Assembly (NCBI GenBank): GCA_963931925.1
Contig: OZ007569.1
Coordinates: 45,421,021-45,485,020 of the forward strand
Source: Onchidella celtica
Taxonomy: Eukaryota; Mollusca; Gastropoda; Systellommatophora; Onchidiidae
Direction of reading: 5' to 3'
DNA: 64,000 nucleotides
The notes below the pieces were generated by a model. It was not told the origin of the DNA. It ran no database searches and saw only the letters and a list, made by a program, of their open reading frames with translations. Positions 49,201 to 58,575 of the stretch are shown one piece after another (positions within the stretch are counted from its first letter, which is position 1; every line of letters begins with the position of its first letter). A program made the translations under genes and the position numbers.

Positions 49201-52200
49201 GGAAATAAAGTCACACACCTTGTTTCTTGGATAGCTACAAGAATTTAAAAGCAATGAATAAAATTGGACACAACACATTCTGGTTGATAACCCTTGAAAT
49301 ATAGTTGGCAGTTAAAGGGAGTTAAAGTGTTTTCAGCATGACTGACCCTGGATTTGAAAAGAACAAACGACAATTACTTTGTTATGTCCCTTGACTTAGA
49401 AGTACACAAATGTGGCCGAAAATAGCAACTGCCTGAATATTGGTTGGATGGAACTCATCTAATGCTTCTGCTCTCGTTACCCTTTTATCTTGCTTGAACA
49501 CATCATAAAATTTCTGACTGATTTCTGGCTAAATCCAGGTATTAGAAATCAACTTGAAGTTTGCCACGATTCAAAATCGCCTTACTGTAAAGTCTTTCAT
49601 GCATACCTCTTACCTTAGCCCCATAATTAAAAGCCTGTCAGTCCTTCAACTTAGATACAGGGTCTCACTGACATGCACATAACATTTATATGGCATTATT
49701 TAATTCTATTTGTGAAATTCAAATTGATGAAGCTCTGAATACCAAACAAATAAAGTACCCAAAAAGACCATAAGAGGTGCGAAGGTGCCATTACTATACT
49801 GACATGCCGCAAAACCCCAACTTGAACTCAAAGCATGCAAATCTACTTTCAGAAATGCCCAGTACTTTTGTGCAGTACTTACAGTTTAAAACTAAAATGT
49901 CAAATTCTCCGTTTTTCAACTTGACATCTCCATAAGACACAACAGCTTGGTAACAGCCTTCTTTCTGAATCTTGATGTACATCACCAGTTTTTTGTCCTG
50001 TGTGTTGTAGATGATCTGAGTGGTGGGGGTATATCTTTCATTTGTACCAGCCTGAGAGGAAAATCATAACAATACTTTAATAAACAGTGACAGAATGATC
50101 TTAACCCTCCGTTGCCCACACAAAAATTGCCAATCCCAACACTTCTGAAATAATATGCTGAACTGATTTTAAATACTCAGATTAAAGCCCCCCCCTCCCC
50201 CCCAAAAAAGCAAATATATCATGGGAAAAACTATTTGTTAATAAACAGGAAGAGTAAGTGTATCAAGGTTAGTGCCTTTCAACTCCAAGTGACCTATTTC
50301 TGATATGGTACACTGGGCACCAGAGGGTTAATAACATAGATAAGAACTGGAAAATCTTCATAGGGCTGAAAATGGACTGAAATCACTTGACCGGCCTGAG
50401 CCTAGCTGTAAACTTATATATTTACTATTTTTATGAATACATGATGATACATGAATATACATAGGCTGAAGATGGACAAAAATATCCATAGGACTGAGGT
50501 CAGCTCTGTCAAAGACAATTCTCACCAATGTAAACAACCCATTATTCACACAAAACATTAGAAACAATTTGTATATCACTCTCGTTTCTCTGCAAATATA
50601 ACAAATTAAATGATCTCAATGCAAATAATTCTGAAACAGATGGAACTTTAAACTGTCCGGAATGCAGAAGAACTCGTCTCTGGGGGGTTAAATTTTCGTT
50701 CTCTTCAAAGATTACAAGGTTCTCATCTGGTTATCTCTGTTTCCAACAAAAGTGGTGTTGAGTCAGTCTGCTCTTTCATTCGTGGGCACTAATGGTAATC
50801 AGCGGAACAAAATAGTGCTAACATCCCAAGTTATCATGTCTTGATCATCATAACACAGGGTTCATACAAAGTCTTGAAAACTAATTTTAAGGACTTTTTA
50901 AGGACTTCCTAAACACAACAATGGTTATATATTTCCATTTTATGTCTCTAACATACAAAAGAAAAAAAAATTCAATTAAAAAAAATAGAAATTATCACAC
51001 AAAATATCGATGACATAAAACTCTCATATTTACTTTCAATCCAAACATGAAAAGAAATGACATCACAGTTTCCTAAAACTGTAGTAACTGGTTTTGACCG
51101 TTTTTCACGAGAAGCAAAAAACTACTTTATTGTAACAGATTGGTTTATTGATGATGACCTGCTGAAAGTGTGCCATTCAATTATTTTTCTGCCCAAAGGA
51201 GTCTAGAACCAAAATCATTCAATTCGGCTTTGAATGTAATTGAATATAAATAATAAATAATTATATATATAAGTCAATTTTTTTAAATTTAGGAGTTGCT
51301 ACAGCCTTAGGGAATGGTGATGATGAGTGATGACAATAAATGGAAAAAAAAGAACAAACAAACAAAAATACCCTGCAACTTAGGAATTAAAAAGCTATCC
51401 AATCATTTTCTTTTCCCTCCATCCACCACCCTCCTCCTCCTCTCATACCATTTGTCTATCCAACCCACCTCCCTGGCCACACAGGCCAACCATGTCAACA
51501 AGCTTGCTTAATTTGATTACCTCTTTCACTTTAATCTTGAAGAAGGCCTTGTGATCAGCCCTATAGGCAGCCAAGTTCCCAAAGGAGTCTCTGGTCTCAA
51601 TAACCAAAGGATAGCTGGTGCCAGATGGGAAGACCACAGTGGAGGTGTAGTGCATGAAGCCTGTCTTGGACGGGTCGATGGGCCCTTGGAAATGGATGAC
51701 ACACAGGCAAAACATAATCAACTAAGAGGTTTCATTGTTGGTGATGGCATGCCTAGGTCAACGTGACCTGGAGTAAAATGATACTGCCTATGCCTGAGGC
51801 TCTGTGGCTTAGACAATTTGCCCATTCTGAAGAATGCTTAACTACACTTCAGTTTAATTATGTTTCTGAAACAGTTCATTTATTTTTTTCTTTGATGTAA
51901 ATGGCCACAAGAAAAAAGGCACAGCATAAATTGTTAATTCACTTCGTCTCTGGGGGGTTAAATTTTCGTTCTCTTCAAAGATTACAAGGTTCTCATCTGG
52001 TTATCTCTGTTTCCAACAAAAGTGGTGTTGAGTCAGTCTGCTCTTTCATTCGTGGGCACTAATGGTAATCAGCGGAACAAAATAGTGCTAACATCCCAAG
52101 TTATCATGTCTTGATCATCATAACACAGGGTTCATACAAAGTCTTGAAAACTAATTTTAAGGACTTTTTAAGGACTTCCTAAAGACTCATTATAAGGGCC

Positions 52201-55200
52201 TGTGTGCCTGTGACCAAGAAATATTACATGTATGCAGCACTCAAAAATCAGTACTCATGCGCAGGAAATATTACCACTATACAAGTGGTGTGCACCGCTC
52301 ATAGAAACGGGATGTGTCTGTATCCAGAGTTCAAACATAGTACATTCACTCTGAAAAGTTCACTCATTTCAAGGTATCGTACTAATTATCCAGTGTGCAT
52401 TAGGAAGATTTGAATCTCAAATGTTTCAATTGAAACACAAATTTAAGGACTTTTTAAGGACTTTGGCATCATTTTCAGAATGTAAGGATGTTTTGAGTAC
52501 TTAGTTTTTCTTTTATGAAAATTAAGGACTTTAAGGACTTTTAAGGACCTGTGTGAACCCTGATAACACTAAAATATTCTCAGATCAAATAGTATCAATG
52601 ACATGCCTGATTGGTCTGACCTGGACCCAGCTGCTTTATATGAGAGGGAGAGCTTCACTGACTCTACAATACCATATATACTATAATTATCAAGGATCAT
52701 TTTTTAGTATCAGCATCCTGAGATCTGAAACAGATACACCCTTTACATAATGCATTTCACAGTAGGATAGCTTGGTGTGATCAACAACTGTTGACAGGCA
52801 TAAAAGTTAGAGCTGAAGCGTAAGGACATTTCTCAGGACAAGATCAATTTTGAGTATCAGTGCAAGGTAAAAACTTTGATATAGATAAGGAGATAGAAAA
52901 GACAAAATTAAGGTTGCTTAAAATGTAATGTAAGTCAAATTTGAATGCTGCAACTATTTGTTTGCAAAGATAAGGGTTGATTAAAATGCAGTGGTGGGGG
53001 AAAAAATTGACTTTCTGATCACTGTAACCTCTATTTACTAAATGTGATTTTACTGGGTGAGAAGTATGTAAAATTACTGGCTCACGAGACTTATTTAAAT
53101 TGAAACCTGCAGTCATTTCTACAGTCATGAAGTTGAGCTCTAGTTGCGTCCGAACCCATCCCCATGGTGACCACGATAAATTTGACGCTTCCAAATGTCG
53201 AGAGACGGAGTGCATCCAACCCTGGGATCACAACAGGAATGCTGCTGTTTTGGGTTTGTTGAAATTTAAAGTTGACTGAAGTTTGAGTTCACTAGACATG
53301 TTTAAAGGCTGCATAACACAGAAGTTAGAAAAAAAAAAAAAAAAAATTGGCCAAAATTGAACATTTTCTCATTTGGAGTCTCCAATATAGAAATCACGCT
53401 CCATTTTACGTGAAGCTGTTTCCATATTTTTGTCCCGGGTGCATTCTTATCCGTTTAAGTGACTGCAGGAAGTTGAGCGCTGGATGGATTTATATGGAAG
53501 AAGCTGGTAACACAAGATTACCCATCTCTTTCAAGTTTTCAATTAAATTCTTCGTTGTTTTCTTTTTCCTTTCAGTGTCAATGGCGAATGTCGAAAACCA
53601 CGAATGTTTTTCTTGCTGACGTCATAACCACCCGATTCATTCTGACTCCCATCCAGTTGGCAACTGACAAAACATATCGCCTGGACACTGCCCAGAACCG
53701 CTATGACGTCATCTGCGCTCGTGATATCGATTTACAACAAGTCCCAAAGCGGGGACCTTTCCTTGGCAATGACGCGGTTCAAATGCCACTGTGTGATGGG
53801 TGACGCCGTCCTAGGGCCATCTTAACATCATTATGAATCCCTGGGCAAAGCAATAGATTGCCACCCGCCCCGTTTAAAAAACTAATGTAAATTTGCATGC
53901 ATGGGGCCCCCTAAACCCCTAGGGGCCCCCGGGCAACTGTCCAGTGTGCCAGTGCATTAAGACGGCTCTGCGCCGTCCCGAATTCTGCAAAACACACTTC
54001 GTATTTTAAAAATTAATTGTTACTTGGCTATAATAAGGAAGTTGCCCTTTAAATAGTCTCCAATTATCCGTTTCTGACATCCATAACATGATACGATAAT
54101 GATTTATCAGTGCACGGAGGACCCCAGTCATACATTATCATACATATGTTGATATTTGACAGACATTTCTATTCAGAAAACATTTACGACATTGTTATTG
54201 CTGGACATTTAAGCACTTTGGACGTGTATTTCACATATTGCGACCTGAGTTCTTGTTTATTCTATCTCCATTTTCTTGGAGATCTTTTAGTATGTAGAAG
54301 AGGGTACAACAAATACACACTTTGACGCTTGTTTGAAATGCGTTGTGGCACTTCTCAAGCCGTTTTCACAGTTCCGAGTTATTCTAACTCCTTATCCTAA
54401 TACGAAAGCCGCAAACGTTTAACGTCGAATTTCTCAGTTGTGCAAAAAGTGGAGTTGGAACAAACCAAACTATGGTCGCCATATGTGATGGCGTTGAACT
54501 GCTAAGTATGTTAGAGTCTGGTGGGTGGTTTTGAATTTACTTGTATTTCATACAGAGAAAGTGAGAGGCAGTGTAAACTGAGTACAAACGTAAAGACAGG
54601 GGGAAAGGGGGCTTCTCCTGTAAAACTGGTTACGATGTTATCCCCCAACAGCGTCGATTTACCTTCACTTAAGCGTTCTTTCCCTCGTCTCTCCATATCC
54701 ACCCAGGAAGGTCGAAACACTTAGCGGGCTTGCTACCCTCGGTCTGGTGCCAGTGGTAACCCCAAATGTAATCACTAACTCTTCCTTTATTTTTCCTTTT
54801 TTCCCCGTTTTTTTCTCCCCAGTGCGTTGACCCCGGAAATGTGATTCTGACATACTCTCTATCCATTTATCTAGCTGTCTATAGCAAATACGATGCAAAA
54901 GAAGCTTTGCCTTATTTATCCTATCAAAATTAATGTTAAAACATTATTAATTTCCCCCTTTACTCTTCTTCACCCCCCCCCTTTTTGTTCATCATTATTT
55001 CTTTCGTTCCACGCTATTCCCATTTTTTTTTTAAACGTGCTTTTTTTCTTCCTTCCTTCCTTCCTACCTTTCATGCCCTTGTTTTTCCATCCATCCATTT
55101 TCTTTTCTTTCTTCCCTCTGTCCATAATCTTACCATGTTTCGCTGCACCAATCATTCTGTGCTTTTTTTCTTTTTCTCTTTTCTGTCCTTTCTTGTCATG

Positions 55201-55550
55201 TTTCTTTCTCTCTCTCTCTCTTTTTTTTTTCTTTCTCCCACTTTCCAAACTGTTCTCATCCTCTCATTCATGCGTTCACTTCCTTGCCACCTCCCTTCCT
55301 CTCTTTACTCACCCGGATCAAAGCACTTGGTGAAGGGACTGTCCCTCACATGCCTCCCTCCGACCATGATGGAAATCTTGTATTCTCCAGACTTGTGAAC
55401 AGTGAACGAACACCGGACAAGATTGACGTCATCCGGGTTGTCTCCAGAAAATTCCACAGTCCGGGCCACCTTGACCCCCTCGTGGACGATCTCTATCAAA
55501 ATACCATCTCCGTCCGACACAGGATACTGGCTCCCGTTTTTCTGGAAAAA
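37140..55550 (-). CDS. AREL1: AREL1-type HECT E3 ubiquitin ligase (N-terminus missing)
   Basis: Apoptosis-resistant E3 ligase 1 family: a cytosolic enzyme that in mammals ubiquitinates IAP antagonists such as SMAC and HtrA2. Fourteen exons in consistent phase give about 697 residues, in transcript order: 55550-55313, 51684-51521, 50051-49883, 48573-48440, 47568-47491, 46895-46754, 43165-43044, 42455-42267, 41735-41562, 41240-41115, 40200-40009, 39169-39083, 38188-38013, 37242-37140. The order is filamin-type repeat, linker, extended HECT N-lobe (GGSETFNDKRDFF, LDWGGVSREWFEVLCKELFD, YEFAGKVVGKCLFESS) and C-lobe (LLQFTTGSSQLPPGGF, then HTCFNQLCLPDYDS). The Cys of HTCFNQ is the thioester residue, its codon split TG|T. 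Human AREL1 is 823 residues, so roughly 75-90 N-terminal residues, probably with the membrane-like start, lie outside the recognised exons. Neighbouring GNPAT is convergent. Confidence 0.93.
37380..37450. repeat. Dispersed repeat fragment, inverted relative to 46120-46170
   Basis: Contains CTGTACTCTCCCTTAATCA and TTCATAGAATATTTG. The reverse complement of 46120-46170 holds the same two blocks in the same order. It belongs to the family at 40841-40980 and 45874-46126. Confidence 0.5.
38013..38188 (-). CDS. AREL1: AREL1 exon, HECT C-lobe
   Basis: Encodes VLDWFWTIIASFSEEQMARL then LQFTTGSSQLPPGGFSELNP and NNLPSSHTC, stopping two bases into the catalytic Cys codon. The donor is GTAAGG. An overlapping longer open frame over 37837-38163 is out of phase and not the gene. 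Confidence 0.95.
38230..38490. repeat. Minisatellite of ~60-bp units
   Basis: Units starting AAGCACATCTGTC (or AAGCCTATAGGTC, AAGCACATAGGTC) occur at 38288, 38348, 38408 and 38456, so spacings are 60, 60 and 48. Each continues with a CAACAAAGAGAACTT-type segment. The tract lies in the AREL1 intron between exons 39083-39169 and 38013-38188. Confidence 0.7.
39083..39169 (-). CDS. AREL1: AREL1 exon, HECT domain
   Basis: Encodes 29 residues, LLMCGTGTYSIADFKLHHNV then VGASSSFNR. It follows ELE of the previous exon, giving the family block ELELLMCGTG. The donor is GTGAGC. Confidence 0.94.
40009..40200 (-). CDS. AREL1: AREL1 exon, HECT domain
   Basis: Encodes 64 residues including VIDLIPNGSKIPVTNSNKLR and ELIPENLLSIFDEYELE, in phase 0 at both ends. 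The donor is GTAGGC. Confidence 0.95.
40841..40980. repeat. Dispersed TIR-like repeat, half copy
   Basis: Begins GAATATGTGGGTGGATCTGA and shares the block ATGGCTAATCTTTCATAT with 45874-46126. Only the left half is present, followed by a C-rich tract at about 40992-41018. It lies in an AREL1 intron. Confidence 0.6.
41115..41240 (-). CDS. AREL1: AREL1 exon, HECT domain
   Basis: Encodes 42 residues: HFETDDPEYFTTKISYIENN then DVEDMELTFSEEIYNGTGQL and VK. The donor is GTATGC. Confidence 0.95.
41401..41561 (-). repeat. 33-bp minisatellite copying a 5' splice site
   Basis: Starting at the donor of exon 41735-41562, five diverged head-to-tail units of 33 bp (the last 32) run into the intron. On the minus strand each starts with AAG/AAA plus a GTTAGT-like hexamer (AAGGTTAGT, AAGATTAGT, AAGTTTAGT, AAAGTTAGT, AAGGTTAAT) and ends GTCCAGTGC or GTCCCATGC. 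The first unit's AAG belongs to the exon. Because 33 is divisible by three and no stop occurs, the exon's frame stays open through four units as 11-residue repeats of the form KxSxVxxLVxC, then stops. Confidence 0.85.
41562..41735 (-). CDS. AREL1: AREL1 exon, HECT N-lobe
   Basis: Encodes 58 residues: VHPNPKRPPDKKIKLYEFAG then KVVGKCLFESSVGRTQLVKA and RFTRSFLAQLIGLRVTYK. The donor AAG|GTTAGT is the first member of the adjoining minisatellite. Confidence 0.95.
42267..42455 (-). CDS. AREL1: AREL1 exon, HECT N-lobe
   Basis: Encodes 63 residues from SYKATKHLTLGDWCKRFEII through GLDWGGVSREWFEVLCKELF, in phase 0 at both ends. The acceptor is CTACAG and the donor GTGAGT. The open frame extends upstream to 42548 but that part lies beyond the acceptor. 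Confidence 0.94.
43044..43165 (-). CDS. AREL1: AREL1 exon, start of conserved HECT region
   Basis: Encodes GGSETFNDKRDFFYREVRAT then HHKRSHSNLMLKVDRPNLLL and T. The first Gly codon is split with the previous exon. The donor GTACGT is slightly off consensus but the phase fits the next exon. Confidence 0.92.
43300..44721. other. Unassigned intron block, probably repeat-derived
   Basis: This part of the AREL1 intron is less AT-rich than its surroundings. It repeats short motifs such as GAGCAGGACCTCGC (near 44394 and 44494), ACAGGCAGGTACAC or ACAGACAGGTACAC, and TCACAGGATAC. It may be part of an LTR or other element, but I found no paired LTRs, primer site or coding domain. Its right edge is where the LINE fragment at 44722 begins. 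Confidence 0.4.
44722..45176 (+). mobile_element. Truncated copy of the 60703-63587 LINE
   Basis: A near-identical copy of the last 455 bp or so of the element at 60703-63587; I count six base differences by eye. It encodes the open C-terminal 140 residues (SVLLYGCETWNASQACIKRI to GGLYPDPG, stop) and ends in GATGATGATG. A short CAGGT direct repeat flanks it (about 44718-44722 and 45177-45181). It is antisense to AREL1, in the intron between exons 46754-46895 and 43044-43165. Confidence 0.9.
45271..45719 (+). mobile_element. tRNA-derived SINE
   Basis: The head has tRNA promoter boxes: a box A-like TGGTCTAGAGG and box B GGTTCTAAACC inside a perfect T-arm stem (CCGGGTTCTAAACCCGG). A body of about 330 bp contains GTGTGCACGTTAAAGATACC, and an ATACAA repeat forms the 3' tail (about 45692-45718). 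Only the head is tRNA-like, so it is a SINE and not a tRNA gene. It sits just downstream of the LINE fragment in the same AREL1 intron. Confidence 0.8.
45874..46126. mobile_element. Small TIR element (MITE-like)
   Basis: Starts GTGAGTGGATCTGACAAAAC near 45879 and ends with an inverted match, GATCTTGTCAGATCCACCCA near 46099, giving terminal inverted repeats around GTGGGTGGATCTGAC. It has no ORF. Partial relatives lie at 40841-40980 and 37380-37450. Confidence 0.65.
46754..46895 (-). CDS. AREL1: AREL1 exon, linker into HECT
   Basis: Encodes FIFNGRNNQYDAATFLIEDG then SQPSIELAARDRNTIAATFS and CFLLKSI, ending one base into a Gly codon. The donor GTCGGT is unusual but required by the frame. Confidence 0.9.
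47491..47568 (-). CDS. AREL1: AREL1 exon
   Basis: Encodes 26 residues, QLTIKEFYFKIYPKKLCTFR then VCPWTK, a well conserved short block of the family. The donor is GTAAGC. Confidence 0.93.
48440..48573 (-). CDS. AREL1: AREL1 exon
   Basis: Encodes EELSKVQKNVTKRKHNLWYE then ARLLTQNGEKLEKPKKVYVY and ISPK. The linker before KPKKVY is much shorter than in the human protein, which has an acidic Ser-rich insert there. Confidence 0.9.
49883..50051 (-). CDS. AREL1: AREL1 exon
   Basis: Encodes AGTNERYTPTTQIIYNTQDK, then KLVMYIKIQKEGCYQAVVSY and GDVKLKNGEFDILVLN. NGEFDI-VL is the recognisable family block. It ends one base into a Ser codon, before GTAAGT. Confidence 0.92.
50674..50913. repeat. Exact 240-bp duplicate, copy 1
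   Basis: I see no difference between this block and 51944-52183, which lies exactly 1270 bases downstream in the same orientation. It ends 58 bases into the AAGGAC TIR element, so this copy carries the element's left flank and left end only. Confidence 0.9.
51521..51684 (-). CDS. AREL1: AREL1 exon after the filamin repeat
   Basis: Encodes PIDPSKTGFMHYTSTVVFPS then GTSYPLVIETRDSFGNLAAY and DHKAFFKIKVKE. It is bracketed by the two exact copies of the 240-bp duplication. The donor is GTAATC. Confidence 0.88.
51944..52183. repeat. Exact 240-bp duplicate, copy 2
   Basis: Partner of 50674-50913. This copy runs into the complete AAGGAC TIR element at 52126-52562, so it is probably the source. Confidence 0.9.
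52126..52562. mobile_element. AAGGAC-repeat TIR element, copy C
   Basis: Complete copy of about 437 bp starting CAGGGTTCATACAAAGTC and ending GTGTGAACCCTG. It is flanked by an exact 6-bp direct repeat ATAACA (52120-52125 and 52563-52568). Both subterminal regions carry repeated TTAAGGACTT motifs. It lies in an AREL1 intron. Confidence 0.88.
53340..53811. other. GC-richer block with unidentified plus-strand ORF
   Basis: From 53555 to 53803 an 82-codon plus-strand frame is open, including ILTPIQLATDKTYRLDTAQN. It sits in a richer-GC block with several GACGTCA-like motifs and ends next to the hAT MITE. No domain is recognised; a transposon fragment is the likeliest explanation. Confidence 0.25.
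53812..53970. mobile_element. hAT-like MITE with 8-bp target duplication
   Basis: A 159-bp element. The left end is TAGGGCCATCTTAA and the right end read inward is CAGAGCCGTCTTAA, three mismatches in 14. It is flanked by the exact 8-bp repeat CGCCGTCC (53804-53811 and 53971-53978). An inner palindrome around CCCCTAGGGG is present. An 8-bp duplication with C/TAG-type ends fits the hAT superfamily. Confidence 0.85.
54950..55300. repeat. Polypyrimidine low-complexity tract
   Basis: A long C/T-rich run, including TTCCTTCC and TCTC repeats. On the AREL1 strand it is a purine-rich tract starting just inside the intron after the 55313 donor. The 146-codon open frame across it is a composition artefact. 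Confidence 0.75.
55313..55550 (-). CDS. AREL1: AREL1 exon, filamin-type repeat
   Basis: First exon recognised. It encodes FFQKNGSQYPVSDGDGILIE and RCSFTVHKSGEYKISIMVGG, then HVRDSPFTKCFDPG. The SGEYKISIMVGG...SPF pattern is the end of a filamin/ABP280 repeat. Two AG acceptors are possible (exon top 55550 or 55541); both keep phase 0. The upstream exon encoding the N-terminus was not found. Confidence 0.87.
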
Positions 55551-56469
55551 CTGGACACAGACACAGAAGATACTAAACAACAACGAAAAATATAAGCAGT
55601 GTGTAGTGAAGAAATGGCCACGGTTATGGAGCCTCTAATGGCACGATGGGTATTTGCGATTACAGTAGTATAGCGTCATGTGCCGAATGAGTTATAGAAT
55701 CTGTCCCCATCCCCAACCCCATACTACATTCATGTCTCACGACTTTATTTCCCGTGCAAAGAGATGGCATTCTTAGGCTTCTGACAGAACAAGTTTATGT
55801 GTTCACTTACACGCCATTAGTACAAAATTTGACACTGCATAGAATGTACAGATATGTTTACGACAGAAAAAATCTATACAAAAAACAACAACAACCATGT
55901 CATCGACGTCGAATATAATGACGTCAGCATATTGTGTGTCCAAATTATAAGAAATGGAGAACGAAGAGGAGTTGTCCACGCAAGGGCTGAGGTGTTATGG
56001 TGTTATATATTCTATTTTAAGATGCGCGGACTCGACATCGGTTTTCTTGAAAACTGCCTGTTGGATTTATTTGAAATTTAGCATGGGCTCGCACTTCATA
56101 CTGAACCTCATGGAACTACTTTTTCATTAATTTTGTTCGACTGTAGCCTCGTTTTGGTTTGCTTTCTTTCGAAAAAAAACAACAACAACACATTCTCAAA
56201 TATACGCGCAGAAGAAAATACCCTTCATGGGAACAGACTATAAATAACAAGGCGAGAAAAGGCAAGGAATTGATTGGGGAGAAAAAAAAAACAACAACAA
56301 CAACACGACTCACAGCCAAGAATTATTAAAGACAATGACAGAAAGCAACAAAACAAAACACAAAAAATGTCGAGCGAATAAAGAGAAAGCAAGGCGGGGG
56401 ATAACTATGGCAAACAGGGAGAGAATGCGGGATAGAGAGATGGAAACAATAAATGATTGCTTGAAATAC

Positions 56470-56473
56470 AAAA

Positions 56474-56511
<38 letters not shown>

Positions 56512-56524
56512 AGGGAGGGAAGAG
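56470..56524. repeat. (GA)n then (GGGA)n microsatellite
   Basis: A GAGAGA run of about 26 bases followed by GGGAGGGAGGGAGGGA, inside a wider A/G-rich region (56280-56640). Confidence 0.85.
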
Positions 56525-57114
56525 AGACGCTTTCTTCATTACCAAAACGGCAGAGTGAAGAAAATAGATGGCAAACAGTCGAGGAGCAGGGAAAGAAAAA
56601 CGAGAGAGAGAGAGACGAAGTGAATATGACAAAAAGAAAAACGCATTCTGCTGCCATTAAAAATCAATACAAGTTTACAAAAATGATCCGCGCGAGAGAT
56701 CTGCAGCTACAAAACAACGTAAGGTTTGTCAATTTTCTGCTGCCAGGCTAAAACATGATGCACGGCTGACCACGCCCATACTTCAAAGATAACAACTGGC
56801 TACAAATAGGCTGTCAGGGGCGTAAACACATGGAACAGTCGCAGGGGCGTTTAACGTGCCGTCTCAAAGACAAAACACAGAGACTTATCTATAACACTGC
56901 TGAATTTGTCTGTCTTTCGTAAAGAAACTGTTTGTGAAATCTTTTCTTGTTTTCACCCTGTCTACACAAAAAATATTCTACCCTTTGAAGCTGTTTTTGT
57001 TGTGTTTCATTCACGCTAGTTTAAAATTGTGTGTTTTACCTGTTGAGGTTTTCATGTGTCCGATAACTGAAACTTAAAAAACTATGCAATTGGTGAAATA
57101 GAAAAGATGAATGT

Positions 57115-57440
57115 GTGCGCCGTTTCCGTACACACTCTTTCTTTTTTTACTTCTTGACGGATTTTTGTCGTTTCATTGCCGCTTCCGTTTCAGTACACAC
57201 GAAAACAAAAGCTCTTAAGCTGGGTTTTCAAGTGTACGGTAACAGAAACTGCAACGGAAACGTCAAGAACTCTTCAAGTAGTGAAACAAAAAGAATACTT
57301 TCACGTACAGGGAGACGCCGTTTCCGCACAGATGGACACACTGTTTCTTTGTGGCTACTCGATGGACTTTTGATATTTCCGTCGCCATTTCCGTTTCCGC
57401 AAACACGAAAACACGGCCTAAGAGCTTTTGTTTTCGGGAG
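57115..57440. repeat. GTTTCCG-rich repeat with two related halves
   Basis: CGCCGTTTCCG begins two related direct segments at about 57118 and 57315. Each continues through a CTTTCTTT or TTTCTTTG stretch, a GACGGATTTTTG or GATGGACTTTTG stretch, a CCGTTTC box and ACACGAAAACA. A segment between them (about 57230-57270) carries the complementary GGAAAC and CGGTAACAGAAAC motifs. This is probably a non-autonomous DNA transposon; the ends are not certain. Confidence 0.55.
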
Positions 57441-58079
57441 GGAAGACAGTACATTGAGTTGGCTGTGTATTGTTGTTACTGCCTGTCTGTTCTCACAACG
57501 ATAACACTCTTGCCACTACAAGTAAGCCTAGGCGATTTTGATCGACCGACGAATTAGATCGTGGCGTCACAACTTTCAGCTTCATTGAGATCGTCTTGAG
57601 TCGACTAATGCGGGGGGTTCTCATTAAAACTCAATGTCATGGTGTCGCCACCTCCCAATAACTCGACACATTAAAATCGGCATATCTGCAAAATTTTCAC
57701 TGAGAGAATTATATTTATCATCTTGATGAAACAATAAAAAGACATAATTATTATCTGTAGATAATGGGTGAATAACGAATCTGAAAACCGTTTATCTTGA
57801 ATACTATTACGGGTTGGTGAATTTTGAGTGCTGAGTTCATAGTATGAAATCTAATGCTGAATTATTTATTCGTGTATTTATTTATTCATTAATTTATTAC
57901 TTATTTATTTATTTTTTAGTTTATATATTTCTTTACTTTTTGGGTAATTTGAACTGTTCTTTCTTACACGCAGGAGATCATGTTCTACATCGAGGTAGAT
58001 TTTCGTACCCTAGACGCCGATTTTGTTGTCGCATTTTCACTTTTGATCTCTCACTTGCTCTTCAATGCTACTAGGGTTT

Positions 58080-58096
58080 ATGTTGGGGGGGGGGGT
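58080..58096. repeat. G tract beside TIR element
   Basis: GGGGGGGGGGTG run. Similar G or C tracts occur at about 7185, 8390, 8476, 32571, 40992 and 60685. Confidence 0.6.
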
Positions 58097-58180
58097 GTAC
58101 TGTGGGAGCGGACTGGTACGAGAAAACGGGATGTCAAGGGTAACGGAGAAACTAAGACAAGTTTATCTGTGTTACTAGTC

Positions 58181-58575
58181 CAGGGTTCATACAAAGTCTT
58201 GAAAACTAATTTTAAGGACTTTTTAAGGACTTCATAAGGACTTTCAGTAAACAAATTAAGGACCTGCGTGCCTGTGACCAAGAAATATTACAACTATACA
58301 AGTGGGGTGCAGCGGTCATCGAAACGGAATGTTTCTGTGTCCAGAGTTCAAACATAGTAAATTCACTCTGAAAAGTTCAGTTATTTCAAAGTACCAATTA
58401 TCCAGTGTACAATTGAAAGATTTGAATCTCAAATGTTTCAACCGAAACACAAATTTTAAGGACTTTTTAAGGACTCTGGCATCATTTTCAGAATTTAAGG
58501 ACTTTTTGAGTACTTATTTTTTCTTTTATGAAAATTAAGGACTTGAAGGACTTTTAAGGACCTGTGTTAACCCTG
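58181..58575. mobile_element. AAGGAC-repeat TIR element, copy D
   Basis: Complete copy of about 395 bp, from CAGGGTTCATACAAAGTCTT to GTGTTAACCCTG. It is flanked by the exact 6-bp direct repeat CTAGTC (58175-58180 and 58576-58581). Same orientation as copies A and C. Confidence 0.88.

Noticed and set aside
54893..55398. Long Phe/Leu/Ser-rich plus-strand ORFs
   Set aside because: They come from a polypyrimidine tract, not a membrane protein gene.
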